Assembly: GCA_963782465.1 (NCBI GenBank)
Contig: CAWAJR010000005.1
Location: 558,001-622,000 of the forward strand
Direction: 5' to 3'
Source of the DNA: JAODBJ01 sp963782465
GTDB taxonomy: Bacteria > Actinomycetota > Acidimicrobiia > IMCC26256 > PALSA-610
Length of the DNA: 64,000 nt
A program made the position numbers and the translations under genes. Numbering within the stretch: the first letter of the stretch is position 1; each line of letters opens with the position of its first letter. Under the pieces are notes generated by a model that worked only from the letters and a program-made list of their open reading frames with translations, searched no databases and had not been told where the DNA came from. Shown piece by piece: positions 1 through 7,734 of this stretch.

Positions 1-90
1 GAGGTCCTCACCGTCGGAACCGGCGTCGAGCAGGCCACCCAGCAGTGCGGCCCCCATGCGCCCACCGCCGAGCAATGCCAATCGGGTCAC
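1..90 (-). CDS. proC: Pyrroline-5-carboxylate reductase, N-terminal fragment (cut by window edge)
   Basis: Reading the minus strand from a GTG at 90-88 gives 30 codons beginning (M)TRLALLGGGRMGAALLGG and running off the left edge. The GGGRMGAALLGGLLDAG segment is the N-terminal Rossmann dinucleotide-binding motif typical of ProC, which reduces 1-pyrroline-5-carboxylate to proline with NAD(P)H in the cytoplasm. Only the first beta-alpha-beta unit is present, so the assignment rests on this motif. A 46-bp repeat, also found upstream of the DksA-like gene, ends five bases before the start codon. Another NAD(P)-dependent reductase or dehydrogenase with the same fold cannot be excluded. Confidence 0.68.
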   Translation of the reverse strand, partial: MTRLALLGGGRMGAALLGGLLDAGSDGEDL

Positions 91-94
91 GCGT

Positions 95-140
95 GCCCGC
101 CCTCGGGCCGAAGGCCCCGGCCGCTCGGGCCCCGCTCGCA
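95..140 (-). repeat. 46-bp dispersed leader repeat, copy A
   Basis: This stretch matches 3892-3937 with 43 of 46 bases identical in the same orientation. Both copies end five bases upstream of a minus-strand start codon (GTG at 90 here, ATG at 3887 there). On the minus strand the unit contains CGGGCC-TTC-GGCCCG, able to form a very stable short hairpin in the mRNA leader. The rest of 91-402 has no credible gene: open frames there are low-complexity Arg/Pro/Ala translations of GC-rich DNA. Confidence 0.75.
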
Positions 141-402
141 ACGCTCGCTCACGGGGCGAGGTTACGCCCGGCTGCCGGGCACAATTCGGACCCCGTCGCC
201 GGCGCGGTCCGGACCGGGGGCGCCCGGGGGGCGCGACAAGGCCCGAGGAACTTTCCATCCGCCCCGCACTTCCCCGAACGGGGCGGACCTCCGGCACCTC
301 GGGCCCTTCGCACACGCCCCGAGAGGCGCTGTGCTGCGCAACCTAGCACGGTCGTTTCAACCCATGTCGAAGCGACCTGTGACAATTTCTCGCTATTTCA
401 GA

Positions 403-885
403 TCATTTCGGCTGAGCGTCGGGCGGGCGCCGGAACGTCATTGCCAGCACGGTCTGGAACCAGTTCTCGACCAGTTCGTAGAGCGACCCGATGATGCGGT
501 CGAGTTCGGCCTCGTCGAGGTGCTCGAGCAACGTGCGACCGACAAGGTAGACATCGCCGTCGGGGCCGACCGAGAAGTGCGCGGCGTACGTCGTGTGGTT
601 GCGGCGCAACAGGTACCGGTAGAGCTCCTCGTGGTGCGCGGGCGGGTCGGGCAGGTAGTAGCACTCGTAGCGCAGTGCGCGTTGGTGGAAGTCGAAGTAG
701 ATGGTCGACGCGTCGCGACCGTCGCACCCGAAGCGCACGTACCAGCGTGGGATCGTCGGGTCGTACTCGACCGCCTGCACCCAGGGCTCGGCCGCGACCG
801 AAGTTTCGAGGTGCGCGGCGATCATCGCCTGTTTGGCGGCGATGAACTCCGGGTCGAGGACCGGATCGAGTGCGGAGTCGCTCAC
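403..885 (-). CDS. YbjN-domain protein, mshA neighbour
   Basis: A 160-residue protein of the YbjN / putative sensory transduction regulator family. It has the compact alpha-beta composition and aromatic-rich central part (WYVRFGCDG, IYFDFHQRALRYECYYLPDP) seen in actinobacterial members. The family has a tandem class I chaperone-like fold and no proven enzymatic activity. It lies 16 bp downstream of mshA on the same strand, the same order as the mycobacterial mshA region, so it is probably co-transcribed with mshA. Whether it acts in mycothiol metabolism is unknown. ATG start; no signal peptide or membrane segment. Confidence 0.8.
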   Translation of the reverse strand: MSDSALDPVLDPEFIAAKQAMIAAHLETSVAAEPWVQAVEYDPTIPRWYVRFGCDGRDASTIYFDFHQRALRYECYYLPDPPAHHEELYRYLLRRNHTTYAAHFSVGPDGDVYLVGRTLLEHLDEAELDRIIGSLYELVENWFQTVLAMTFRRPPDAQPK

Positions 886-901
886 GGCTCACGCGTGGAC
901 G

Positions 902-2125
902 CTACGAGCAACGAACCGGCTCGCGCACGACGAGATCGGCGTAGAGCCGGCGAAGCCGGGCGGCGGTGATGCTCCACGAGTAGCGGCGCGACCGGGCGTT
1001 CGCGCTCAGCCCCATCTGCGCCCGCAGCTCGCCGTCGCCGAGGAGCAACGAGACCGGCGCCGCCCACGCGGCCGGGTCTCGCCCGTGCACGAGGAAGCCG
1101 GTGTGCGCGTCGTCGACGAGCGAACGAAGGCCACCGACGGCGGCCGCGACGACCGGCGTTCCGCACGCGGCTGCCTCGAGCGCGACGAGCCCGAACGATT
1201 CCGTGCGCGACGGCACCAGGCACACGTCGGCAGCGCGGTAGTAGTGCGCGAGCCGGTCGTGCGGCTGCGGTGCGATGAACTGCACCTGGTCGCGCAGGCC
1301 GAGGTCGGAGACGAGCGCGTGCAGGCGGGCCAGTTCCGCGTCGCCGTCGGCGCCGCTCGGACCGCCGACGATCTGCAGCACCACCGACGGGTCGTCGAGC
1401 GCACCGAGGCAGGCGGCCGCGAGGTCGGCGCCCTTCAAGCGCTGAATGCGACCCACGAACAACAGCACGCGCCGGCCGGCGAGGCCCAACGCTTGCTTCG
1501 CGCCCTCTCGCCCTTCGGGCGTGAACATCGTGTGGTCGACGCCCGGCGCGACGACCTCGACGCGTTCGGCGTCGACGTCGTAGAGCGAAGCGAGTTGGCC
1601 GCGCTCGTCGGGCGTGGACGCGAGCACGAGGTCGCTGCAGGCCAAGATGCGCTGCTCGGTGGGGACACGATCGTCGGGGTCGTCGGCCACGCCCGCCTCG
1701 GCCTTCACCCGCGCCAGCGTGTGGAACGTCGCAACCATCGGGAGATCGAGCCGGTGCTTCAACCGGTGCGCGACCTCGCCCGACAACCAGTAGTTGGCGT
1801 GGAGGACGTCGTACGGTTCGTCGCCGGCGACGAACTCGTCGACCCGATCGACGAACGGGTCGAGGAGCGCCGGCAGTTCATGTTTCGCGACGACTTCGCG
1901 TGGCCCGGCATCGACGTGCACGACACGGAACCCCGGTTCGACTTCGACGACACGGGGTTGGTTCGGGTGCTCGGCCCGGGTGAACACGTCGGTGTCGACG
2001 CCGGCGCGAACCAGCGAAGAGGCGAGCGCGCGCACATACACGTTCATCCCGCCGCCGTCGCCCGCGCCGGGTTGCGCGAGCGGTGACGTGTGGACGCTGA
2101 ACATCGCGACGCGCCGAACCGACAT
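902..2125 (-). CDS. mshA: D-inositol-3-phosphate glycosyltransferase MshA
   Basis: A 407-residue GT4-family GT-B glycosyltransferase. It transfers GlcNAc from UDP-GlcNAc to 1D-myo-inositol 3-phosphate, the first step of mycothiol synthesis. The N-terminus has the MshA signature (MFSVHTSPLAQPGAGDGGGMNVYV, quoted in part: SPLAQPGAGDGGGMNVYV), with the Gly loop near residues 20-29. The C-terminal nucleotide-sugar region contains PSRTESFGLVALEAAACG, the EX7E-type motif. Length matches the family (about 420-480 in mycobacteria, shorter in deep actinobacteria). Mycothiol genes are essentially restricted to Actinobacteria, which supports the taxonomic reading. A YbjN gene follows and an XRE regulator/RsiG pair precedes. 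Confidence 0.93.
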   Translation of the reverse strand: MSVRRVAMFSVHTSPLAQPGAGDGGGMNVYVRALASSLVRAGVDTDVFTRAEHPNQPRVVEVEPGFRVVHVDAGPREVVAKHELPALLDPFVDRVDEFVAGDEPYDVLHANYWLSGEVAHRLKHRLDLPMVATFHTLARVKAEAGVADDPDDRVPTEQRILACSDLVLASTPDERGQLASLYDVDAERVEVVAPGVDHTMFTPEGREGAKQALGLAGRRVLLFVGRIQRLKGADLAAACLGALDDPSVVLQIVGGPSGADGDAELARLHALVSDLGLRDQVQFIAPQPHDRLAHYYRAADVCLVPSRTESFGLVALEAAACGTPVVAAAVGGLRSLVDDAHTGFLVHGRDPAAWAAPVSLLLGDGELRAQMGLSANARSRRYSWSITAARLRRLYADLVVREPVRCS

Positions 2126-2221
2126 CGGGCCGGATCGTACCCAAGACCACGCGAATCGACCCGGCAGCGGGCATCACGACCGGGACGACAGCCCCGGTAC
2201 CGGCCCGGCACGGGCCGGTCC

Positions 2222-2602
2222 CTAGGAGGTTTGCGCCTGGTCCCGTTCGGTCGCAGCCTCGCTCTGGAACGAGCGGTAGATCTCGACCAGCAGCTGCTTT
2301 TGACGCTCCGTGATCGACGGGTCGCGCAGGATCTCGCCGACGAGGTCGGCGCCGTCGTCGCGCTCGTCGAGGATGCCGGCGCGCACATAGAGGGTCTCGG
2401 CGGAGATACGCAAGCCTTTGGCGATCGCCTGGAGGATCTCGGCCGACGGTTTGCGCAGGCCCCGTTCGATCTGGCTCAGGTACGGGTTCGAGATGCCGGC
2501 GAGTTCGCTCAGCTTGCGCAGCGAGAGCCGGGCCGTTCGGCGCTGATCACGGATGAACTCGCCGAGGTCGTGGAGCCGACCCTCCAGCGTGTCGGGGGTC
2601 AT
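2222..2602 (-). CDS. XRE-family helix-turn-helix regulator
   Basis: A 126-residue cytoplasmic DNA-binding protein with a single Cro/C1-type HTH at about residues 12-67 (LRKLSELAGISNPYLSQIE is the recognition region), followed by a helical tail. It resembles the short XRE proteins conserved near mshA in actinobacteria. Its ATG overlaps the stop of rsiG by four bases (ATGA), so the two are translationally coupled. Target genes are not visible; autoregulation or control of the neighbouring operon is likely for this class. Confidence 0.85.
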   Translation of the reverse strand: MTPDTLEGRLHDLGEFIRDQRRTARLSLRKLSELAGISNPYLSQIERGLRKPSAEILQAIAKGLRISAETLYVRAGILDERDDGADLVGEILRDPSITERQKQLLVEIYRSFQSEAATERDQAQTS

Positions 2603-3111
2603 CCCGTCGTACCGGCCGCCTGCCGCAGCGCGATCTCGTGCTCGATCTTGTCGAGCGCGCCGTGCAGCCGGTGCCGCACGTCGGAAAGGTCACGTTCGAA
2701 ATCGGCGACCTCGGTGCGCACCGACGCCAGGCCCGCTTCGTCGAGCGCGGGAAGGTTCGCGAGCGTCGTGTCGGTGATCAGGCGTTGGCGACCGTCGCTC
2801 CATTCGAGTTCGACGACCGGCGCATCGGGTTCGGCAAGGCGGGTTTGTGCGCCGGCCGAACGCGCGCCCTCGCCGGCCAGGATCTCGGGCAACTTCGCGA
2901 TCAGATCTTCGATGCTGCCGCCGCTGCCGCGGCGCGCCAACTCGGCGTCGAGGATCTCGATGCGCGCCTGCGCGAGCCGCCGGTAGTACGACACCGATGT
3001 CTCGATCGCGGCGCATTCCGACTTCATCGCGCGCAGTTCGTCGGTGGAGCGCGAGCCGAGGCCCTCGGTGTAGGCGGGGTCGAGAAGCGGCTGGATGCGT
3101 TCGGTGGTCAT
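2599..3111 (-). CDS. rsiG: RsiG-like c-di-GMP-binding anti-sigma factor (AmfC family)
   Basis: A 170-residue, mostly helical protein. In Streptomyces, RsiG is an antiparallel coiled coil that binds a c-di-GMP dimer through two copies of E-x3-S-x2-R-x3-Q-x3-D, one per helix, and then sequesters sigma WhiG. Here helix 1 carries E37-x3-S41-x2-R44-x3-Q48-x3-E52 and helix 2 carries E139-x3-S143-x2-R146-x3-H150-x3-D154. Both copies are therefore present, each with one conservative change (D to E, Q to H). Family members are often annotated 'aerial mycelium formation protein'. A FliA/WhiG-type sigma lies about 30 kb away at 32960, so the likely partner is the flagellar sigma factor. c-di-GMP binding is inferred from the motif. 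Confidence 0.82.
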   Translation of the reverse strand: MTTERIQPLLDPAYTEGLGSRSTDELRAMKSECAAIETSVSYYRRLAQARIEILDAELARRGSGGSIEDLIAKLPEILAGEGARSAGAQTRLAEPDAPVVELEWSDGRQRLITDTTLANLPALDEAGLASVRTEVADFERDLSDVRHRLHGALDKIEHEIALRQAAGTTG

Positions 3112-3132
3112 GGCCCCCCGGGTGCAGTCGAG

Positions 3133-3474
3133 TCAGCGTACCCAAGCACATCGGCCGCGCACGCGCACCGCTGAGCGTCGCGGGCTCGCGGCGTCGGCGC
3201 GCGAGGGCGCGCAGCCCCCGGAAACCGGCGGCAGCACTGCGACCTCGTCGCCGGCGCCGAGCACCGTGGCCGGGCCGCGTGCCGGTTCGTCGCCGTTCAC
3301 CCAAACCCGCGACCGTTCGAGCACCGCCGCGAACTCCGGCCCGAACCGTTCGCAGGCGGCGGCAAGCAGCGCGTCGAGGGTCCCGCCCGGGGCCGCCGGC
3401 ATCTCGCTGGTGCCGGCCGCCTCGCGGGCACGGGCGAACAGGCGGAGCCGCACCGGTTTCGGCTCGCCCGTCAT
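3133..3474 (-). CDS. MoaD/ThiS-like sulfur-carrier domain protein with a C-terminal tail
   Basis: A 113-residue beta-grasp protein. Residues 1-87 fit MoaD, the small subunit of molybdopterin synthase (VRLRLFARAREAAG near the N-terminus, the VWVNGDEPA strand, and VLPPVSGG at the usual end). In MoaD the terminal Gly-Gly must be free for thiocarboxylation. Here it is followed by about 26 Arg/Ala/Ser-rich residues. Either the tail is removed by a protease, or it is a frame artefact, or the protein is not a conventional MoaD. The ATG overlaps the stop of the DksA-like gene (TGATG), and no other molybdopterin gene is nearby. Confidence 0.72.
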   Translation of the reverse strand: MTGEPKPVRLRLFARAREAAGTSEMPAAPGGTLDALLAAACERFGPEFAAVLERSRVWVNGDEPARGPATVLGAGDEVAVLPPVSGGCAPSRADAASPRRSAVRVRGRCAWVR

Positions 3475-3887
3475 CAGAGGCTCCGGCCGCGCCGCGCTGA
3501 GCGCGGCACTTCGTCGTGCTCGGGCGGTTGGTCCTCGGGCGTGACGTTGCGCCGCGCGGTCGGCACCGCCTCGAGGCGATCGGGGTCGATCGGTTCGCCG
3601 GTGACTTCGTCGACGCCGTAGGTCCCGTCGTCGACCCGCTGCAGGGCAGCCTCGATCTCGGCCATCTCGGCTTCGAGGCGCTCGAGGATCGACAGGTCCT
3701 TCTCTCGTTCGAACGTTTCGCTGCCCTGGTCGGCCGGATGCTGGTCGTAGGAGGCAAGCTCGCCCGTCTCCTCCGACTCCGGCGACTCGCCGAGCCCCTC
3801 GCGCAAGTTGCTGATGAGGTCGCTCACCCGCGCGCGCTCGCTGGACAGCCGCTCCCGAATGTGGGCCGCGTCGAAGTTGTCGCTCAT
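3474..3887 (-). CDS. DksA/TraR-family protein lacking the zinc-finger cysteines
   Basis: A 137-residue protein with the DksA/TraR/YteA layout: an N-terminal coiled coil (about 9-85), then the conserved DGTYG...GEPI...RLEAVPTAR block. In DksA-type zinc fingers the block reads GTYGxCxxCG and ends in a CxxC. Here the positions are V/D, T and no cysteines, so no zinc site can form. The ATG at 3887 fits the family better than the upstream codons in the same frame, which translate the 46-bp repeat. Family members bind the RNA polymerase secondary channel in enterobacteria; in actinobacteria the role is unclear. Confidence 0.82.
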   Translation of the reverse strand: MSDNFDAAHIRERLSSERARVSDLISNLREGLGESPESEETGELASYDQHPADQGSETFEREKDLSILERLEAEMAEIEAALQRVDDGTYGVDEVTGEPIDPDRLEAVPTARRNVTPEDQPPEHDEVPRSARRGRSL

Positions 3888-3891
3888 GCTT

Positions 3892-3937
3892 GCCCGCTCT
3901 CGGGCCGAAGGCCCGGGCCGCTCGGGCCACGCTCGCA
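3892..3937 (-). repeat. 46-bp dispersed leader repeat, copy B
   Basis: Second copy of the element at 95-140 (3 mismatches), again ending five bases before a minus-strand start codon. The UUC-capped CGGGCC/GGCCCG hairpin is conserved. Conservation of both sequence and position relative to the start codon suggests a mobile or regulatory leader element rather than chance. Confidence 0.75.
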
Positions 3938-4040
3938 TAGGCCTGGCCGCCACACCGGAAATTCGATCATGCTCGGAGGGTACCCATCGGCGGCGGCCAC
4001 TCGCGTGGACGGCACAAACCGAGCACGGGCCGATGGCGTT

Positions 4041-4670
4041 TCAGTCGGTTCGGCGTGCCTCGAGCAGCGCGATCTCGTCGAGCAGCCACCCTTCGACCGC
4101 TTCGAGCCGCGCCGTCGTGCCGTCGAGTTCGAGCACCCGCTGCGCGTCGAGTGGCCCCATCGGGGCAAGCGCCGCGGCCTCGAACGACGCGGTCCGGGGA
4201 TCAGCCGCGAGCGCGGCATCCATGCTCGCCGCCCGCGGATCGAAGTGGGCCCAGAGCTCGAACAGCCGGCGCAAAGCGGCTTGGACGCGTTCGCGCCCGT
4301 CGCGGGCGACGGCCGCTTCCGGCGCCGAGAGGTCGGCTTCGACGAGCTCGGTGATGTTCGCCACCGGGTACGGATCGTCGGGCAACCATTCGTCGACGCG
4401 GAAGCGGCGGACACCGACCGCCCGCAACGCGAAACGGCCATCGTCGAGTTCGGCGATCTGCACGATCCGGGCGATGGTCCCGACCGAGAACCGGACGTCG
4501 CCGCCGCCGACCTCGCTGCCCCGTTCGATCAGCACGACACCGAACTCCCGGTCTTCGCGGGCACAGTCGCGCATCATCACGCGATAGCGCGGCTCGAACA
4601 CGTGCAGCGGAAGGACCCGGTACGGGAACAAGACCGTCCCGAGCGGGAACATCGCCAGCCGTCTCGTCAT
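4041..4670 (-). CDS. LON substrate-binding domain protein
   Basis: A 209-residue cytoplasmic protein beginning MTRRLAMFPLGTVLFPYRVLPLHVFEPRY. The segment LFPYRVLPLHVFEPRYR is the signature of the N-terminal domain of Lon protease (PUA-like fold). No AAA+ or protease domain follows, so this is a stand-alone LON-domain protein of the type common in actinobacteria. Such proteins may bind unfolded or tagged substrates, but no catalytic activity can be assigned. ATG start at 4670; the ORF continues upstream only in a non-homologous frame. The SirB1-type gene ends 20 bp upstream on the same strand. Confidence 0.85.
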   Translation of the reverse strand: MTRRLAMFPLGTVLFPYRVLPLHVFEPRYRVMMRDCAREDREFGVVLIERGSEVGGGDVRFSVGTIARIVQIAELDDGRFALRAVGVRRFRVDEWLPDDPYPVANITELVEADLSAPEAAVARDGRERVQAALRRLFELWAHFDPRAASMDAALAADPRTASFEAAALAPMGPLDAQRVLELDGTTARLEAVEGWLLDEIALLEARRTD

Positions 4671-4689
4671 CGTGACCTCAATCGCGACC

Positions 4690-5475
4690 TCAGTTGAACC
4701 GGGCGCGGTAGCTGCGCGCCTGCTGCGCGAGCGCGGCGGCGTTCGGCGCCGCACTCGCGACGTCGTCGACCACGCGCGCCGCTTCGTCGAAACGGCCGAC
4801 GTGAGCGAGCCGCGCCGCGAGCGCGAGCCGGTCGGCGGCCGAGCGACGGGATCGCCACGTGCAGGTCGAGCAGCTTGCTCAGGCGAACCGGGTCGGCGGC
4901 GAACGAGCCGTGCTCGAGGTTGACCAGCATGCGAGCCAACACTTGCCGCGCATTGACCGGCGCGAGGTATGCCGGGTCGAACGCGCGCGCTCCCGCATGA
5001 TGTGCTCGAAACGCGCCGCGCACCCGGCCACGTCGAGGAGCACCCCGCCGTTGAACGGATCGCAATAGACGTCGTCACCGTCCTCGCCGGGCTCCGTGCT
5101 CCGCACGAGGAAATGGCCGGGCATCCCGATGCCGACGACATCGACGCCAATGCGGCGGCCCGACTCGATCATCAACACCGACAGGGTGATCGGGATCCCG
5201 AGACGGCGCTCGAGCACCTGGTCGAGGAAGGAGTTGTCGGGATCGTCGTAGCGGGCGACGTTCCCCCGAAACCCCAACCGCCCGAAGAGATGACCGGCCA
5301 GCGCCGCGAAGGTGCGCTCGGGGCAGTCGTTCGCGAGCACGTCGATGCGCTCGAGCGCCGCTTCGATGTCGAAGGGTGCGCGGGCGTGAGCCGAGCACAC
5401 GAGCGCCGCCTCCGCGAGCGGCACGTCGGCTGCAGGCTGCGACACCAGCGACGCGAACCGGGCCACGAAGTCCAT
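4690..5475 (-). CDS. SirB1/transglutaminase-like family protein, reading frame interrupted twice
   Basis: From ATG 5475 the first frame reads MDFVARFASLVSQPAADVPL and contains the SirB1-family core (DPDNSFLDQVLERRLGIPI, then SVLMIESGRRIGVDVVGIGM-PGHFLV, then DPFNGG). Near 4982-4990, in a CGCGCGCGC run, the protein continues in another frame (FDPAYLAPVNARQVLARMLVN, quoted in part). Near 4840 it returns to the first frame (AADRLALAARLAHVGRFDEA) and stops at 4690. The two shifts cancel, as expected for a missing base followed by an extra base. The family is a transglutaminase-like fold plus a TPR-like tail; some members are linked to protein quality control. I treat it as a real gene carrying sequence indels. 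Confidence 0.72.
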
Positions 5476-5498
5476 CCGGGCCGACGGTACCCGGCCGT

Positions 5499-5504
5499 TA
5501 CAAT
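5499..5504 (+). promoter_or_regulatory. Possible -10 box (TACAAT) for a leaderless fur transcript
   Basis: TACAAT lies eight bases before the ATG of the Fur-family gene in the 37-bp divergent gap to the SirB1-type gene. That spacing would start the transcript at or next to the A of ATG, giving a leaderless mRNA, which is common in actinobacteria. No clear -35 box is seen. Confidence 0.42.
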
Positions 5505-5512
5505 CAACCTCG

Positions 5513-6016
5513 ATGGTGGCGCGACGTGACGGGTCGAACCGTGGCGTGTCGGCCTGTGGCCCCTTTTCCAGTCGTCCCGGCCTCCCGGAAGGTCTGCGCG
5601 AGCGCGTCGCCAACCGGTTGCGGGCACACCATCAGCGGCTCACCGCCGGGCGGCTCCAACTGATCGAAGTGCTCGCCGGGGCGGATCGGCCGCTCACGAT
5701 CCCGGAGATCCTGCAGGCGCGCGCCGACCTCGCGCAGAGTTCGGTGTACCGCAACCTCGTGGTGCTCGAGGCCGCCGGTGTGGTGCACTGCCTCATCACC
5801 CGCGACGAGTTCGCCCGGTACGAACTCGCGGAAGACCTCACCGTGCATCATCACCATCTCGTGTGCGCCGCGTGCGGCCGGGTCGAGGACCTGCCGGCAA
5901 CGCCCGCCCTCGAACGCTCGGTGGCGGCCGCGGTCGCCCTCGCCGCCCGCACGAACGGCTTCCAGACGGCGCACCACCGTCTCGATCTCGTCGGCGTGTG
6001 TGCCGACTGCGCCTGA
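5513..6016 (+). CDS. Fur-family metalloregulator
   Basis: A 167-residue Fur/Zur/PerR-family repressor. The N-terminal winged helix covers about residues 30-105 (LTIPEILQARADLAQSSVYR is the recognition region), and the dimerisation domain follows. Visible metal ligands are the histidine run in DLTVHHHHLVCAACG, the C-x2-C there, and a second C-x2-C at the extreme C-terminus (CADC), forming the structural zinc site. Which metal is sensed cannot be decided from sequence. It is divergently placed from the SirB1-type gene and seems to have a leaderless promoter. Confidence 0.88.
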   Translation: MVARRDGSNRGVSACGPFSSRPGLPEGLRERVANRLRAHHQRLTAGRLQLIEVLAGADRPLTIPEILQARADLAQSSVYRNLVVLEAAGVVHCLITRDEFARYELAEDLTVHHHHLVCAACGRVEDLPATPALERSVAAAVALAARTNGFQTAHHRLDLVGVCADCA

Positions 6017-6092
6017 CCCAGCGCCTGACCGACCCAGCCGGGCCGGGCCGACGCCGGGAAATGCGCCTCCGCACGCGACGATGCTTGGCGAC

Positions 6093-7223
6093 ATGGCACA
6101 CACCTTCGAACCGGGCGCCGTTCCAGCCGGGCCGCGCCCGGCCCTCAGACTGCTGCGCCACGCCATCACCGCGGCGCTGGCCGCGGTCACGCTCGTCGTC
6201 GTCCCCGCCGCCCCGGCGTTCGCGCACGGCACCGCGCAAGTGCCGGCCACCGACTACGCGGTGCGCATCGCGGCGGTCCAGCCCACCGTCCCGGGCCTCT
6301 CCGTGAAGGTCGTCGACAACGGTGCCCGGCTCGAACTGCGCAACCCGACTGCGACCATGGTCACCGTGCTCGGTTACGACAACGAGCCCTACCTGCGGGT
6401 GAGCGCGGCCGGTGTGTTCGAGAACATCCACTCGCCGGCGGTGTTCTGGAACCGGCAAGCGGCGATCACATCGGCGCCACCGGCGAGCCAGTACAACGCC
6501 AAGGCCACGCCGGTATGGCACCGCATCTCGACCGGCGACCTCGCCCGGTGGCATGACCACCGCGCCCATTACGTCGGTGCCCGACCGAAGGGGGCGGAAC
6601 GCGTGGTCCTGCGCGACCGCGTCCCGTTCGAGGTAACCGCGGGAACGACCACTTCGCACGGGGCGATCCAGATCGTCGTCGACTACGTGCCGGCACCGTC
6701 GCCCCTGCCGCCACTCCTGCTCGCGCTCTTCGTCGCGCTGGTGCTCATCGGCGCCGGGCGCACCAAGGCCTGGCCGCGGGCGCTGGCCGCGTCCCTCGTC
6801 ATGCTCGTCGTCACCGCCACCGCGCAACTGATCGGCGAGTGGGACGCAGTCACGCTCTCACTCCCGAGCCGCATCGGCGAGCACGTCTATGTCTTCGCCG
6901 GCGTCGCGCTCGGCATCGCCGCCGTCGTGTGGATCGTCGTACGTCGCGCCGCGCCCTACGACGCGACGCCGATCGCATTGCTCGCGGGGGTCGCGCTCCT
7001 GCTCGCGAGCGGACTGGCCGGTCTCCCGCTGCTCGTCGCTTCGCAGCTGCCGACGAGCTACTCGCTCGGCGTCGAACGCGTGCTCGTCGCCGCGACGATC
7101 GGTTCGGGTGTGGCCACAGTCGTGACCGCGGCAACGCGGCTACGGAAGCCGTTCCAGGCGCGACCGCGTCACGACTCGCCGAGCGCGAACGAGATCCTGC
7201 GCTCGATGTACGCCGAGAAATAG
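6093..7223 (+). CDS. Secreted/membrane protein of unknown function with C-terminal transmembrane bundle
   Basis: A protein of about 376 residues that I do not recognise. It opens with a signal peptide (LRHAITAALAAVTLVVVPAAPAFA, quoted in part: AAVTLVVVPAAPAFA, cleavage after AFA). A roughly 170-residue extracytoplasmic domain follows (YAVRIAAVQPTVPGLSVKVV... WHDHRAHYVG). At least four hydrophobic helices occupy the C-terminal half (PLPPLLLALFVALVLIGAG, ALAASLVMLVVTATAQLIG, and two more). ATG codons at 6081 and 6093 are both possible. The soluble-domain-plus-TM layout recalls actinobacterial copper- or YcnI-associated membrane proteins, but no diagnostic motif is present. The 3' end overlaps the convergent SET gene by 55 bp. 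Confidence 0.7.
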   Translation: MAHTFEPGAVPAGPRPALRLLRHAITAALAAVTLVVVPAAPAFAHGTAQVPATDYAVRIAAVQPTVPGLSVKVVDNGARLELRNPTATMVTVLGYDNEPYLRVSAAGVFENIHSPAVFWNRQAAITSAPPASQYNAKATPVWHRISTGDLARWHDHRAHYVGARPKGAERVVLRDRVPFEVTAGTTTSHGAIQIVVDYVPAPSPLPPLLLALFVALVLIGAGRTKAWPRALAASLVMLVVTATAQLIGEWDAVTLSLPSRIGEHVYVFAGVALGIAAVVWIVVRRAAPYDATPIALLAGVALLLASGLAGLPLLVASQLPTSYSLGVERVLVAATIGSGVATVVTAATRLRKPFQARPRHDSPSANEILRSMYAEK

Positions 7224-7675
7224 CCCCGGTACCGTTCCTGCAGCGCCGGGATCCGCCAGTCGGCCCCGGTGACGAGGCGGCGGCACGCGGGCGCACCGCA
7301 TTCGCAGACGAATTCGTCGTAGTCGTTCGTATCCGACATCGCGTAGTCGAAGCACAGCTCGTCGCCGGGCGCGATGTCGCGGATCGCAACGACCAGCGCG
7401 GTGCCGACGATCCCGCAGTTCGGGTCGCACGAGTGGTTCATGTAGTCGGCCGGCGCGAAGGGCGGCAGGCTGACGAGGTAGAGACGCTCGTCCATCTGGA
7501 TGGAGTGGGTACGCAGGTGCTCGTCGAGGGTGTCGAACTCCGCCCGCTCCACGACGCAACCTCCGAAGCCCGCGACCGTTGTCCGCGCCGCGATCGCTTC
7601 CGTCGCGAAGATCCCCAGACCTTTGCCGGCCGCGGGCTGCACCACGGCGGCGGAATGAAGCCAGGACTGCTGCAC
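7169..7675 (-). CDS. SET-domain protein (putative protein-lysine methyltransferase)
   Basis: A 168-residue stand-alone SET domain. The S-adenosylmethionine/substrate motifs are visible: GLGIFA near residue 20, YMNHSCDPNCG (the NHSCxPN signature), then GDELCFDYA. A CECGAPACRR post-SET-like cysteine cluster follows. Bacterial SET proteins of this size methylate lysines of unknown substrates. The gene is convergent with, and overlaps, the preceding membrane protein gene. Confidence 0.85.
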   Translation of the reverse strand: MQQSWLHSAAVVQPAAGKGLGIFATEAIAARTTVAGFGGCVVERAEFDTLDEHLRTHSIQMDERLYLVSLPPFAPADYMNHSCDPNCGIVGTALVVAIRDIAPGDELCFDYAMSDTNDYDEFVCECGAPACRRLVTGADWRIPALQERYRGYFSAYIERRISFALGES

Positions 7676-7734
7676 CGGGGGCGGATGTTAACAACGGTGG
7701 GGCGCCGAGCCGCCGCGAGCGCGACACTGGAGGC

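Noticed and set aside
45..494. 149-codon plus-strand frame at the left end
   Set aside because: Overlaps the proC start and a repeat; Arg/Pro/Ala-rich without a domain.
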